From positions 1 to 64,000 of the forward strand of contig DDVS01000006.1 of assembly GCA_002345565.1 (NCBI GenBank): a stretch of 64,000 nucleotides of DNA, in the 5' to 3' direction. Made by a program: the position numbers and the translations under genes. This DNA is from Flavobacteriales bacterium UBA2306. Its GTDB lineage: Bacteria; Bacteroidota; Bacteroidia; Flavobacteriales; Weeksellaceae. Below, in pieces: positions 16,566-26,389 of this stretch; position 1 is the stretch's first letter; the number at the start of each line of letters is the position of its first letter. The notes under the pieces are model-generated. The model saw only the letters and a program-made list of their open reading frames with translations, searched no databases and was not told where the DNA came from.

Positions 16566-17834
16566 ATGCAAGACCCTATTTTCGAACTAATTGAAAAAGA
16601 AAGACAAAGACAAAAACACGGAATTGAACTAATCGCTTCGGAAAATTTTGTATCCGAAAATGTGATGAAAGCCATGGGAAGTGTGCTAACCAACAAATAT
16701 GCGGAAGGCTACCCGGGAAGACGTTATTATGGCGGATGCGAAGTGGTAGATGAGGTAGAACAATTAGCAATTGACAGAGCAAAAGAATTGTTCGGAGTGG
16801 ATTATGTGAATGTTCAGCCACATTCTGGTTCCCAAGCGAATGCTGCAATTTACCTTTCCGTTCTTAAACCTGGTGATAAAGTGATGGGAATGGATTTGTC
16901 TATGGGCGGTCATTTGACGCACGGTTCTGCGGTTAATTTCTCAGGAATTCAATATCAGGTTTGTTCTTACGGCGTTCAAAAAGAAACGGGTTTGATTGAT
17001 TATGACCAAATGAGAGAAGTCGCTTTAAGAGAAAAACCAAAAATGCTAATTGCTGGATTCTCTGCTTATTCCAGAGATTTGGATTATGCTAAATTCAGAG
17101 AAGTTGCGGATGAAATTGGAGCGACACTTTGGGCAGATATTGCACATCCAGCAGGTTTGGTTGCGAAAGGCTTGTTAAATAATCCATTCGAACATTGCCA
17201 CGTTGTGACGACGACGACTCACAAAACATTGAGAGGTCCAAGAGGGGGGATGATTATGATGGGGAAAGATTTCGAAAATACTTACGGACATAAAACACCG
17301 AAAGGAGAAACTAAATTAATGAGTGCGGTTTTGGATGGTGCTGTTTTTCCGGGAATCCAAGGGGGGCCGTTGGAACACGTGATTGGTGCGAAAGCAGTTG
17401 CCTTTGCAGAAGCGATTGATTCTAAATTTGAAACTTACGCTAAGCAAGTTAAATCAAATGCTCAGGCTTTGGCAAAATCAATGATTGATTTAGGTTTCGA
17501 AATTGTGAGTGGAGGAACGGATAATCACTTGATGCTGATTGACCTTAGAAATAAGAATGTTAACGGTAAAGAAACTGAAAAAGCATTGGTAAAAGCGGAT
17601 ATCACTTGTAACAAAAATATGGTTCCTTTTGATGATAAATCTCCTTTCACCACTTCGGGCATCAGACTTGGAACGGCAGCGATTACAACAAGAGGTCTTA
17701 AGGAAAATGATATGACAACCATTGCTGGCTTGATTTCGGAAGTAGTTGATAATATCAAAAATGAGGAAGTTTTATCTTCTGTTAGAACAAAAGTGAATGA
17801 ATTGATGGAAGGTCACGCACTTTTCAATTATTAA
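16566..17834 (+). CDS. glyA: serine hydroxymethyltransferase
   Basis: GlyA is the PLP enzyme that interconverts serine and glycine and supplies 5,10-methylene-tetrahydrofolate. The N-terminal IELIASENFVS motif, the YPGRRYYGGCEVVD substrate loop and the PLP-lysine motif TTTTHKTLRGPRGG (near 215-228) are all present. The length of 422 aa is normal. It is a single-gene unit with its own terminator; the gap upstream is shared with the divergent small basic gene. Confidence 0.97.
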   Translation: MQDPIFELIEKERQRQKHGIELIASENFVSENVMKAMGSVLTNKYAEGYPGRRYYGGCEVVDEVEQLAIDRAKELFGVDYVNVQPHSGSQANAAIYLSVLKPGDKVMGMDLSMGGHLTHGSAVNFSGIQYQVCSYGVQKETGLIDYDQMREVALREKPKMLIAGFSAYSRDLDYAKFREVADEIGATLWADIAHPAGLVAKGLLNNPFEHCHVVTTTTHKTLRGPRGGMIMMGKDFENTYGHKTPKGETKLMSAVLDGAVFPGIQGGPLEHVIGAKAVAFAEAIDSKFETYAKQVKSNAQALAKSMIDLGFEIVSGGTDNHLMLIDLRNKNVNGKETEKALVKADITCNKNMVPFDDKSPFTTSGIRLGTAAITTRGLKENDMTTIAGLISEVVDNIKNEEVLSSVRTKVNELMEGHALFNY

Positions 17835-17861
17835 GAAATTGGTTTCAAAATATTCAAAAGG

Positions 17862-17887
17862 AAGGTGCAGAAAAACTGCACCTTTTC
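17862..17887 (+). terminator. terminator after glyA
   Basis: AAGGTGCAG pairs perfectly with CTGCACCTT around an AAAAA loop, followed by TTCT. It begins 28 bp after the glyA stop. Confidence 0.8.
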
Positions 17888-17931
17888 TGTCTCTCATCTA
17901 TTAGTCTATTATCTATCCATCTGAAAAAAAT

Positions 17932-18390
17932 ATGGACAAAAAATCTCTCACTTTCGATGAAATTAAACTGAAGCTTGTGAACTATTGCGTTTATCAGGAT
18001 AGATGTCATTATGAAGTAGAGCAGAAGATGAAAGAGTTTCTTTTGATTCCGGAAGCAAAGGATGAAATTTTTCTTTATCTGATCAAAGAGAATTATTTGA
18101 ATGAAGAACGTTTTACCAGAAGTTATATCCGAGGTAAGTTCTATATCAAACATTGGGGAAGAAATAAAATCAAAATGAACCTCAAGCAAAAAGGAATCAC
18201 TGAAAAACTAATTTCAAAATGTATGGATGAAATAGATGCGGATGACTATGATAAGACTTTAAAAAAAATATATCAGGAGTATTTTTCCAGACAAAAAGGA
18301 CTGAAAGACTACCAGAAAAGAAGCAAAACCATACAATATCTGATGACGAAAGGCTATGAGTATCAAATCATTCTTGATCTCATAAATTGA
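17932..18390 (+). CDS. recX: RecX family regulatory protein
   Basis: RecX proteins bind RecA filaments and tune recombination. The 152-aa protein is made of three-helix repeats with the typical openings LTFDEIKLKLVNYCVYQDRC (residues 6-25) and YLIKENYLNEERFTRSYIRG. The motif HWGRNKIKMNLKQKGI near 74-89 matches the RecX core. RecA is not in the window, so the gene is unlinked from its partner here. It follows the glyA terminator and is probably transcribed alone. Confidence 0.87.
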   Translation: MDKKSLTFDEIKLKLVNYCVYQDRCHYEVEQKMKEFLLIPEAKDEIFLYLIKENYLNEERFTRSYIRGKFYIKHWGRNKIKMNLKQKGITEKLISKCMDEIDADDYDKTLKKIYQEYFSRQKGLKDYQKRSKTIQYLMTKGYEYQIILDLIN

Positions 18391-18505
18391 TAAAAATGCT
18401 AAGATTAACTTAAATTAATATTGAAAATATCACACAAGCCTTAAAAAAAGATTAAAAATAAATAAAAAATTCTTAATTTCGTCCCAAATTTGATTCTCAA
18501 AGTTC

Positions 18506-19162
18506 ATGAAAAGATTAATTGTCATTTATGCTTTATTGCTGGCAGGGCTCGTAAATGCTCAGGCTATTAAATACGGTGTCACCGGTGGGATTCATAGAGG
18601 CTCAATGCCCGGAATTCACGGCATTAGTAAGGCGGCTTGGGGGGGTAACTTTGGAGTATATGCAGATATCTCTTTGGTACCCAATGATATTTATGATTCC
18701 GCGTGGCTGTATTTAACACCACAGGTAGAAATGTTCTCTATGGGAGAAAAAGGCGACTGGAACGAGGATAAAATGGACTATCAAAAGTATAGCAATATCT
18801 ATCTGGGAATGCCTTTGTATATCAAATATTATCTCAAAAACCACGGTTACAAAGGAGATATTTTCTTTATGCTGGGGCCTAAGTTCGAATTTTTGGTTTC
18901 GGAAAAAACCGATGAAGGTACTGCCGTCAACGACGCCAAAAATGCAGGTTTTGATCCTAATAAGTTTGGTCTTGGACAAAGAATTAACACATTTGGTATT
19001 GGGATCTCTGGAAAAGTGGGCGTTAGGGTAACAGATAATATGGATGTGTTCATCAGATTTGACAGAGGAATGTCCAGTGTCTATCCGGATTACAAACAGC
19101 AAACAACCTATAATAGATTCTTATCTTTAGGATTTAGCTATCGCTTAGGAGAGACCTATTAA
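18506..19162 (+). CDS. outer membrane beta-barrel protein (PorT-like)
   Basis: A signal peptide (MKRLIVIYALLLAGLVNAQ) is followed by about 200 residues of alternating, aromatic-rich strands and a C-terminal strand FLSLGFSYRL that fits a small eight-stranded outer membrane barrel of the porin/PorT-like superfamily common in Bacteroidota. The function is unknown; such barrels are often annotated as outer membrane beta-barrel proteins. It lies just before the polysaccharide locus, but with its own leader, so a role in that pathway is not certain. Confidence 0.75.
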   Translation: MKRLIVIYALLLAGLVNAQAIKYGVTGGIHRGSMPGIHGISKAAWGGNFGVYADISLVPNDIYDSAWLYLTPQVEMFSMGEKGDWNEDKMDYQKYSNIYLGMPLYIKYYLKNHGYKGDIFFMLGPKFEFLVSEKTDEGTAVNDAKNAGFDPNKFGLGQRINTFGIGISGKVGVRVTDNMDVFIRFDRGMSSVYPDYKQQTTYNRFLSLGFSYRLGETY

Positions 19163-19213
19163 TTCGTAGATTATTACAACTGTAAGATAATCACTATCTT
19201 TACAGCCTTCAAA

Positions 19214-19993
19214 ATGAAAAAGCACTTATTTTTATGGTTAATATTATGTTTGGTTGGGTCTTGCAAACCCAAGAAAAACATGATTTATATGACCAACAAT
19301 AACTTCGAAAACGAGGTCAATCAGGCAAAGTACGAAAGCTTAAAAATCAGGGAAGCAGATGTTTTGGATATCAAAGTATCTGCTTTTGATGAAATTGCCG
19401 TTAAGCCGTTCAACATCCCCACGATGACGGCTACCAATGATCCTGAGAGCACCAATGCTGCGGCCTCCAGTCAATATATGGTATCCAGCGAAGGCTTCAT
19501 CGTTATGCCGGTGTTGGGTAAAATCTATTGTTTAGGGATGACAAAAAAACAACTGGAACAAGACATAGAAGAACGTCTCAAACCTTATTTGACAGATCCG
19601 AGGGTAGATATTAAACTCACCAATTTCAGCATCAGTGTGTTGGGCGCTGTAGGAAGCCCTGGTCAAAAAACGACTAATAACGAAAAGCTTAATCTGTTTC
19701 AGGCTGTAGCTTTGGCAGGAGATATGTCCGATTCTGCCAATAAGACTAATGTCAAATTAATAAGATATTCCCAAGAGAAACAATCGGACACAGTGGTTAC
19801 ATTAGATTTCACAGATGCGAGTATTGTAAAATCCCCGTATTATTATCTTCAGCAAAATGATATTCTGTATGTGGAGCCGGATAAAAAAGCGCAGATTGCA
19901 GCCAATGTCGCAGATCCTAACAGAACCTTGTTTTTACAACTGTTGGCTGTGGGGATGAGTGTGTTGGCTTTAATTATTAGATTTACCAATTAA
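19214..19993 (+). CDS. polysaccharide biosynthesis/export lipoprotein (Wza-like)
   Basis: This is the outer-membrane export component of a capsule or exopolysaccharide system. An N-terminal lipobox (LVGSC, lipid on Cys18) anchors it. A polysaccharide-export domain (about 45-125) and a SLBB-like domain (about 130-210, SVLGAVGSPGQ) follow, and a C-terminal hydrophobic helix (about 238-257) could cross the outer membrane as in Wza. It is 259 aa, shorter than E. coli Wza. It is 3 bp from the Wzc-like gene and starts the locus. Confidence 0.9.
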   Translation: MKKHLFLWLILCLVGSCKPKKNMIYMTNNNFENEVNQAKYESLKIREADVLDIKVSAFDEIAVKPFNIPTMTATNDPESTNAAASSQYMVSSEGFIVMPVLGKIYCLGMTKKQLEQDIEERLKPYLTDPRVDIKLTNFSISVLGAVGSPGQKTTNNEKLNLFQAVALAGDMSDSANKTNVKLIRYSQEKQSDTVVTLDFTDASIVKSPYYYLQQNDILYVEPDKKAQIAANVADPNRTLFLQLLAVGMSVLALIIRFTN

Positions 19994-19996
19994 CAG

Positions 19997-22336
19997 ATGG
20001 AATTCTTAGACCAGGAGATTGCTCCTAACAAAAAAATAAATTTTAAAAAAGAGCTGCTTCGTTTTCTGAAGCAATGGCCCTGGATTCTTATAAGTATGGC
20101 CATTTGCTACACGGCGGCTTACTTCTATCTTAAATATACGCAGCCCCAATACCTGTCCAAAACCACCTTGTTGTTTAACGAAGCATCCAATTCCAGCAAA
20201 GGTGCGCTGGGAGACCTCAAAAGCTTGGGAATGGGGATCAGTGGAGACAATGAGCTGGAGGGCGAAACGGCCATCATCGTCTCAAAACCTATTCTTTATA
20301 AAGTCGGTAAAAACTTAAACCTGGATGTTCGCTTTATCTCTCAGGGAAAGATTAGGGAAATTGAGTTGTATGATAATGCACCTTATTTAGGAAAAGTCGT
20401 AGAGTCTAAACTAGATTTCAAGGGGGCTTCTTATCAGATAGAGCCCGTGAACAACACCTCTTATAAACTGACAGGCGCAGGGCTGGATAATCATAATGTC
20501 TTCAGATATGGGGAGATAGCGAGTTTACCTTGGGGTAAAATCCTCATTTCTAAAAAAGACGGGTTTAAACCCTATGAACTCAAAGTTTATTTTTCTGGTG
20601 TCAAAAGTATGGTGGCAGGATTAGAAGCAGGTATCAAAGCGCAGGTGTCCGGAGGTTTGCTAATGGATTTAACCTTGGTAGGGCCTATTCCGCAAAAATC
20701 AGAAGATATCCTGAACGAATTATCTCGCCAGTATAATATTGATGGTGTCACAGATAAAAATGTGGAAGCAGAAAACACACAGGATTTTATCAATGACCGC
20801 TTAGACCTCATCTCTCAGGACCTGGAACAAATAGAAGGAGATAAAGAAAATTTCAAAAGAGAAAATAAAATCACAGACCTCGATACCCAGACCGGCATTG
20901 CCGTGAATCGACTGACGGGGAATGTAGAAACTTTGTTCAACCAATCCATGCAGCTCGAAGTCCTCAATGCCATAGCGACTATGGTGGACGAAGGCAAAGA
21001 GCAGCTATTTCCTACAGGACTGGGTCTGCCCGCTGCTACAGAAACATTGCTGACCCAATACAACGATTTGCTTTTAACAAAGAAAAGAACCCTCAAGCAA
21101 GCCACAATAGCCAACCCCGCCATCAAAGCGTTTGACAAGCAGTTGGCAGAATTGATGGTAGTCATCCGCAGAAATTTACAGGAAAGCCGTTCTCAGATCC
21201 AGCGCAGACTGGGCCAGACCAATCTGGAATTGGGAGAGGATAAAGCATCTGTTTACAAATACCCCGCTCAGGAAAGAACCTTTAGAAAAATAGAACGCCA
21301 GAGAAATCTTAAAGAATCTCTGTATTTATATCTTCTTCAGAAAAGAGAAGAAAATGCCATTACATTAGCGGTAACCGCGCCTAAAGCCAAAGTGGTTAAC
21401 CCTGCTTATACTACAGGCATAGTAAGTCCTAATTATAGCCAAATCAGAACAGCGTCTTTATTGGTCGGATTTTTATTACCATTAGCGGTGTTGTTTATCA
21501 TCAGGATATTAGATGTTAAAGTAAGAACCAAAGAAGATATAGAGGGTATAGCTCCAGGTATTCCCGTGATTGCAGAAATCCCTTTTGACGAGACGGGCGA
21601 AACCATCGTAGGCAAAAGCGACTTTAGTATTTTTGCAGAGTCTTTTAGAATTATGATCTCCAATATCAAATTTATTTTGAGGTCCAAAGAAATCCGCAAA
21701 GGCGGCGTGGTGTTGGTAACGTCTTCCGTTAAAGGAGAAGGTAAAACCACTGTTTCGGTTAATACGGCGCTCAGCCTGGCAGGAAGTGGAAAGGTGTTGA
21801 TCATTGGGGCAGATATCCGGAATCCGCAGTTGCACAGATACATCAGCAAGCATATCGATGGGTTAACAGATTACCTAGTGTCGGATAATAATGACATCCA
21901 CCATTTTATCAAAAAATCGGGGATTCATGATAATCTGGATGTGCTTTTCAGTGGCGCAAAAGCACCCAATCCCAACGATTTGTTGGATATGAAGAAGTTT
22001 GATGAGATGATTGAAATGTTGCGGAAAGAGTACGACTATATCATTATGGACTCGGCGCCGGTAATGCTGGTGAGCGATTCTATGCACTTGATTGACATCG
22101 CAGATTTAGTGATTTATACCGTTAAATCAGAATTTACCGATAACGAAATGCTGACCTTTGCACAATCCTTCAGGCGGGATAACCAAATCAACAACATGGT
22201 GTTTGCCCTCAACAATGTCAAGCCTCAGTATTCCAAATATGGCTACAAATACGGCTACGGATATTATTCTTATCTAAAACCAAAAAATAAATTGGCAGAA
22301 GCATTCAAAAAATTTACAAATTCTAATAATTCTTAA
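19997..22336 (+). CDS. polysaccharide co-polymerase / tyrosine autokinase (Wzc-like)
   Basis: Wzc-like proteins control chain length and export of polysaccharide. Two membrane helices (about 30-50 and 490-510) flank a large periplasmic Wzz/GNVR region with coiled coil (about 260-440). The cytoplasmic BY-kinase domain has a Walker A in SSVKGEGKTTV (near 575-585), a Walker A' (LIIGADIRNP) and a Walker B-like strand (YIIMDSAPVM). The C-terminal tail near 743-760 has eight tyrosines (for example SKYGYKYGYGYYSYL), the expected site of autophosphorylation. Length is 779 aa. It belongs with the upstream Wza-like gene. Confidence 0.92.
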   Translation: MEFLDQEIAPNKKINFKKELLRFLKQWPWILISMAICYTAAYFYLKYTQPQYLSKTTLLFNEASNSSKGALGDLKSLGMGISGDNELEGETAIIVSKPILYKVGKNLNLDVRFISQGKIREIELYDNAPYLGKVVESKLDFKGASYQIEPVNNTSYKLTGAGLDNHNVFRYGEIASLPWGKILISKKDGFKPYELKVYFSGVKSMVAGLEAGIKAQVSGGLLMDLTLVGPIPQKSEDILNELSRQYNIDGVTDKNVEAENTQDFINDRLDLISQDLEQIEGDKENFKRENKITDLDTQTGIAVNRLTGNVETLFNQSMQLEVLNAIATMVDEGKEQLFPTGLGLPAATETLLTQYNDLLLTKKRTLKQATIANPAIKAFDKQLAELMVVIRRNLQESRSQIQRRLGQTNLELGEDKASVYKYPAQERTFRKIERQRNLKESLYLYLLQKREENAITLAVTAPKAKVVNPAYTTGIVSPNYSQIRTASLLVGFLLPLAVLFIIRILDVKVRTKEDIEGIAPGIPVIAEIPFDETGETIVGKSDFSIFAESFRIMISNIKFILRSKEIRKGGVVLVTSSVKGEGKTTVSVNTALSLAGSGKVLIIGADIRNPQLHRYISKHIDGLTDYLVSDNNDIHHFIKKSGIHDNLDVLFSGAKAPNPNDLLDMKKFDEMIEMLRKEYDYIIMDSAPVMLVSDSMHLIDIADLVIYTVKSEFTDNEMLTFAQSFRRDNQINNMVFALNNVKPQYSKYGYKYGYGYYSYLKPKNKLAEAFKKFTNSNNS

Positions 22337-22349
22337 TTGATTTAGATTA

Positions 22350-24137
22350 ATGAGTTTTTTTAAACAATACATTGCTAAGAATTTTTCTAATTTCACTTTT
22401 TTCTATAGCGTAGTTAGGAGTAGATTGCTTGTTGTAATCTCTTTAGCAATTTTGACAGGATTGTTAGATTCTATTGGATTAACCATGTTTTTGCCATTGT
22501 TACAAATGTCTGATGGATCTTCTAATGTAGATCTAGGTAATCTTAACTTTATTAACGATTTTCTTAATTATTTCAATATTAAGTTAACCATTTTTAAATC
22601 TTTAATTATTTTGGTATTCGTTTTTTCCCTTAAAGCTTATATTGTTTACAAATCGGGTGTGTATAGAGTAAGGACACAGCAGATTTTAACGAAGAAAATT
22701 AGGATGAATATTGTCAATGAGTTCCCAACTTTTTCCTACCAGAAATTTGTTAGCGCAGATCAGGGAAAAATTCAGAATATTTTTTTGGGAGAACTTTCCA
22801 GATTAAATAACACATATACCAATTATGTTTTGATGATTCAGGGAGCAATTTTGATCATCATATACATGCTTTTTTCTTTTGTGGTAGATTGGAAATTTGC
22901 ATTATTGGTTTGCATTGGAGGATATGTTTCGAACTTAGTGTTTAATAGAATTAATAAATTAACAAAAGAAAAATCCAAAAACATTTCATTAGTTAATAAT
23001 GCTTTTGCTAATATATTAATCCAATATGTTTCTAATTTTAAATACCTGAAAGCCACGGGCGAAATTTTAAACTACAGAGACAAAGTTGAAGAATCGATAG
23101 ATTACGTTCAGCATGAAGCATTACAAATCAGTATTCTTAATAACAAAGTAACAGCTTTTAGAGAACCGTTATTAATTTTTATTATTGCTTTGGTAATTGC
23201 GGTGCAGGTCTATTTTTTTGATGCCAGAATCTCTTTAATAATGGTGAGTTTGTTGTTTTTTTATAGAGCTTTAATAGGAATTGTGAATGTTCAGGCAAGC
23301 TATAATACGACCATCTCTAACCAAGGGGCTATAGATAATATTTTGGATTTTTACAAAGAAATGCAGAATAACAAAGAAAAGATAGGTAAAAAAGAATATT
23401 TAGGTTTTAAAAATGAAATCTGCATCAGAGATTTGTATTTTTCATACAATCAGACTCCAATTCTAAACAATATTAATTTAGCAATTCCAAAAAATAAAAC
23501 CGTAGCATTTGTAGGAGAAAGTGGCAGCGGAAAAACGACCTTGGTTAACTTGCTTATAGGTTTATTAAAACCTAAGTCTGGTGAATTATTGTTGGATAAT
23601 GTGAATTTATTGGATTACAACCAGTTTTCTTATCAAAAGAAATTAGGTTATATTTCTCAGGAACCAACAGTATTTAATGATACTATTTATAATAACATTA
23701 CCTTTTGGGCTCCTAAAACACCAGAGAACATTAAAAAGTTTAATCAAGCGATACAAAGAGCATCTATACAGCATTTTATTAATGCCCTGCCGGATAAGGA
23801 AGAAGCAATGTTAGGAAATAATGGAATCAATCTATCCGGTGGGCAACGCCAGAGAATTTCTATTGCTAGAGAATTATTCAAAGATGCAGAAATCTTAATA
23901 TTAGATGAAGCAACCTCTGCTTTAGATTCCGAAACAGAAAAACAAATTCAAGAGAGTATAGATAATTTGCATGGAGATCGAACGATTATTATTATTGCGC
24001 ATAGATTATCAACAATAAAAAATGCAGATATTATTTATCAGCTAGATAAAGGGCAATTGATAGCTAAAGGAAGCTTTAGCGAAGTTATTGAAAATTCGGA
24101 GTCATTTAAAAGAATGGTTCTTTTACAAGAGTTATAA
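22350..24137 (+). CDS. ABC transporter permease/ATP-binding protein (MsbA/PglK-type flippase)
   Basis: This is a half-size ABC exporter: six membrane helices in about residues 20-310, then an ATPase domain. Walker A is GESGSGKTT (near 388-396), the signature is LSGGQRQR and Walker B is ILILDEATSALD. It probably flips a lipid-linked oligosaccharide. No Wzx-type flippase is visible in the locus, so this protein may take that role, as PglK does in N-glycan assembly. It lies 13 bp after the Wzc-like gene and 14 bp before the pyruvyltransferase. Confidence 0.88.
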   Translation: MSFFKQYIAKNFSNFTFFYSVVRSRLLVVISLAILTGLLDSIGLTMFLPLLQMSDGSSNVDLGNLNFINDFLNYFNIKLTIFKSLIILVFVFSLKAYIVYKSGVYRVRTQQILTKKIRMNIVNEFPTFSYQKFVSADQGKIQNIFLGELSRLNNTYTNYVLMIQGAILIIIYMLFSFVVDWKFALLVCIGGYVSNLVFNRINKLTKEKSKNISLVNNAFANILIQYVSNFKYLKATGEILNYRDKVEESIDYVQHEALQISILNNKVTAFREPLLIFIIALVIAVQVYFFDARISLIMVSLLFFYRALIGIVNVQASYNTTISNQGAIDNILDFYKEMQNNKEKIGKKEYLGFKNEICIRDLYFSYNQTPILNNINLAIPKNKTVAFVGESGSGKTTLVNLLIGLLKPKSGELLLDNVNLLDYNQFSYQKKLGYISQEPTVFNDTIYNNITFWAPKTPENIKKFNQAIQRASIQHFINALPDKEEAMLGNNGINLSGGQRQRISIARELFKDAEILILDEATSALDSETEKQIQESIDNLHGDRTIIIIAHRLSTIKNADIIYQLDKGQLIAKGSFSEVIENSESFKRMVLLQEL

Positions 24138-24151
24138 AAAATCGGAATTAT

Positions 24152-25456
24152 ATGAAAATTTTATATATTGGGGATAACAGAAATAGGGTTAATTGGGGCT
24201 GTAGGGCAACGAGTAAAGCTTTAAAGGATATTTTAATTAATAGCCAAAATGAAGTCGTTTCTACAATTGATGGTAAGGAGACACATACTTCTTTTACAAG
24301 AACTTTATATAGTAAAAAAATTTCTGTAAAATGGTTTAAAAGATTTGAAAATAGAAAACATAATTTGGTTTTTTATCCTATCTATAAAGCTGTAGTTTCC
24401 CAAGGCATAGAAAAAGATTTTTTAACAGGAAACTTAGAAAAATCCATTGAGTTTTTTGAGAAAAATTATATGTATTTTCCAAGTCTTGTTAAAATTTATG
24501 AAGATTTATCGAAAAGTGATGCTATTGTAATTAATGGAGAGGGAACCATGATTTTTTCCACACCAGCTAGAAGAGATACACTTTTCTACTTGTTCATGCT
24601 AAAATTAGGACAAAAATTAGGCAAAAAGACTTATTTAATAAATGCCATGATTTCCGATTGTCCAAAAACTGGCAGAAATTTACAAACAGTTAAAACTACT
24701 TTAGAAATATTTGCGAAGGCTGATGCAATCACTTTAAGAGATCCCTTATCTTTTAGAATTTTAAAAGAAATGGATACGGAAAGTTGTGTGAAATTCGAAT
24801 TCATTCCAGATGCTTTATTCAGCTGGAGAAAGTACTTTGAATCAGGTCAGTTTTCACCTCCCGTGATTGGAGATAGCATTATTCCATGGCCGGAAGAAGA
24901 CCAGTATTTTGGAAAATTTGACTTTTCAAAACCATACATTTGTATTAGTGGAAGTTCTTCCGCAGCTTGGACGCCTAAAGAAGCGGTTGGTGGATATATA
25001 GAACTTGTAAAAAAAATAAAAACCTTGGGCTATAATGTTTTTTTAGTACCAACTTGTTCAGGTGACAAATTTTTGGAAGATGTAGCAGAAGCTACAAAAA
25101 CACCTTTACTTCCTGTAAATATGCAAATATTAATTGGAGCTTCAATTTTGGCAAATGCAGAAATTTTTATTTCAGGACGTTTTCATCCTTCTATTTTAGC
25201 TTCTCTTGGTGGAACGCCGTGCATATTTATGGGTTCTAATTCTCATAAAAATAAAAGTTTACAAGAGATGCTTGATTATAAAGAAATAGTTGAGTTTAAT
25301 GCAATTCCTACAGCTTCAGATATTGAAAAAATATTTTCTTTTACTGAAAGACTTTTAAATAATAAAGAAATATTATCTAAAGAAAGAAATAGGATTAAAA
25401 GTAAAGTTGACGAATTAAGTTTCAAAACACGTAGAATATTAGAATATATAAATTAG
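24152..25456 (+). CDS. polysaccharide pyruvyl transferase family protein
   Basis: Members transfer pyruvate from phosphoenolpyruvate to a sugar to form a ketal. The protein starts with MKILYIGDNRNRVNWGCRAT, typical for the family, and has a central GEGTMIF segment (near 130) and a late SGRFHPSILAS segment (near 345) that match its conserved blocks. Length is 434 aa. No membrane helix or signal. It lies in the capsule operon, so it probably adds a pyruvyl group to a repeat unit; the acceptor sugar is unknown. Confidence 0.8.
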   Translation: MKILYIGDNRNRVNWGCRATSKALKDILINSQNEVVSTIDGKETHTSFTRTLYSKKISVKWFKRFENRKHNLVFYPIYKAVVSQGIEKDFLTGNLEKSIEFFEKNYMYFPSLVKIYEDLSKSDAIVINGEGTMIFSTPARRDTLFYLFMLKLGQKLGKKTYLINAMISDCPKTGRNLQTVKTTLEIFAKADAITLRDPLSFRILKEMDTESCVKFEFIPDALFSWRKYFESGQFSPPVIGDSIIPWPEEDQYFGKFDFSKPYICISGSSSAAWTPKEAVGGYIELVKKIKTLGYNVFLVPTCSGDKFLEDVAEATKTPLLPVNMQILIGASILANAEIFISGRFHPSILASLGGTPCIFMGSNSHKNKSLQEMLDYKEIVEFNAIPTASDIEKIFSFTERLLNNKEILSKERNRIKSKVDELSFKTRRILEYIN

Positions 25457-25461
25457 AAGAT

Positions 25462-26334
25462 ATGAATAAACCAAAAATAATAGCAGAAATAGGTTGCAAT
25501 CACAAAGGGGATATGCAAATTGCTAAAGAACTAATTATATCTGCTGCTGTGTTTTGCAAAGCAGATGTGGCCAAATTTCAGAAAAGAACCAACAGAGAAT
25601 TGTTGACGGAAGAAGAGTACAATACACCACATCCCAATCCTGTCAATTCTTACGGAGAGACTTACGGAGCCCATAGAGATTTCTTAGAGTTTGATGTGGA
25701 TCAACACAAACAATTGAAAGCCTGGTGCGAGGAATTTGGAACAGACTATTCTACTTCGGTTTGGGATGTGACTTCTGCTAAAGAAATTACAGAAGTTAAT
25801 CCTAAATTAATCAAAGTGCCTTCTGCTTGTAACCTTAATAAAGCCATGCTGGAATACCTTGCAGATCATTATGAAGGAGAAATTCATTTGTCTTTTGGAA
25901 TGACCACTCAGGATGAAGAAGAAAAAATCGTTTCTTTCTTCGAAGCTAAACAAAGAGCTAAAGATTTGGTACTATACAGTTGTACTTCGGGCTATCCGGT
26001 TCCTTTTGAAGATATTTCCTTGTTAGAAATTGTAAGAATCAGAAAGCAGTTTGAAGGCAGAGTAAAATCCATTGGTTTCTCTGGTCACCATTTGGGAATT
26101 GCTGTAGATGCTGCTGCGGTTGCTTTAGGTGCAGAATGGGTAGAAAGACATTTTACATTAGACAGAACTTGGAAAGGGACAGACCACGCCGCTTCTTTGG
26201 AACCGGATGGAATGAGAAAACTGGTAAGAGATTGTAATGCAGTGTATCAGTCTTTAACTTACAAGAAAAACGAAATCCTTGACATCGAAGATGTGCAAAG
26301 AAAGAAGCTGAAAAGTGGACAGATTAAATGGTAA
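25462..26334 (+). CDS. NeuB-family nonulosonic acid synthase without SAF domain (possibly KDN-9-phosphate synthase)
   Basis: NeuB-type enzymes condense phosphoenolpyruvate with a hexose derivative to make a nine-carbon acid. The TIM barrel is complete: AEIGCNHKGD at the start, CTSGYPVP, IGFSGHHLG and RHFTLDRTWKGTDHAASLEP. At 290 aa it lacks the C-terminal SAF/antifreeze-like domain found in typical NeuB (about 340-350 aa). No NeuC-like epimerase is in the window. That combination would fit a KDN-9-phosphate synthase using mannose-6-phosphate, followed by the phosphatase-CMP-transferase fusion downstream. This substrate is inferred, not seen. Confidence 0.82.
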   Translation: MNKPKIIAEIGCNHKGDMQIAKELIISAAVFCKADVAKFQKRTNRELLTEEEYNTPHPNPVNSYGETYGAHRDFLEFDVDQHKQLKAWCEEFGTDYSTSVWDVTSAKEITEVNPKLIKVPSACNLNKAMLEYLADHYEGEIHLSFGMTTQDEEEKIVSFFEAKQRAKDLVLYSCTSGYPVPFEDISLLEIVRIRKQFEGRVKSIGFSGHHLGIAVDAAAVALGAEWVERHFTLDRTWKGTDHAASLEPDGMRKLVRDCNAVYQSLTYKKNEILDIEDVQRKKLKSGQIKW

Positions 26335-26351
26335 TTTTAAGAAACATATAA

Positions 26352-26377
26352 TAAGGACTTTTAATTAAAAGTCCTTA
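26352..26377. repeat. 26-bp perfect palindrome between the synthase and CMP-transferase genes
   Basis: TAAGGACTTTT and AAAAGTCCTTA are exact reverse complements around the central AATT (26352-26377). It forms a stable hairpin in the transcript but has no T-run on the plus strand, so it is more likely an mRNA-stability or attenuation element than a terminator. Confidence 0.6.
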
Positions 26378-26389
26378 AATTTATATATT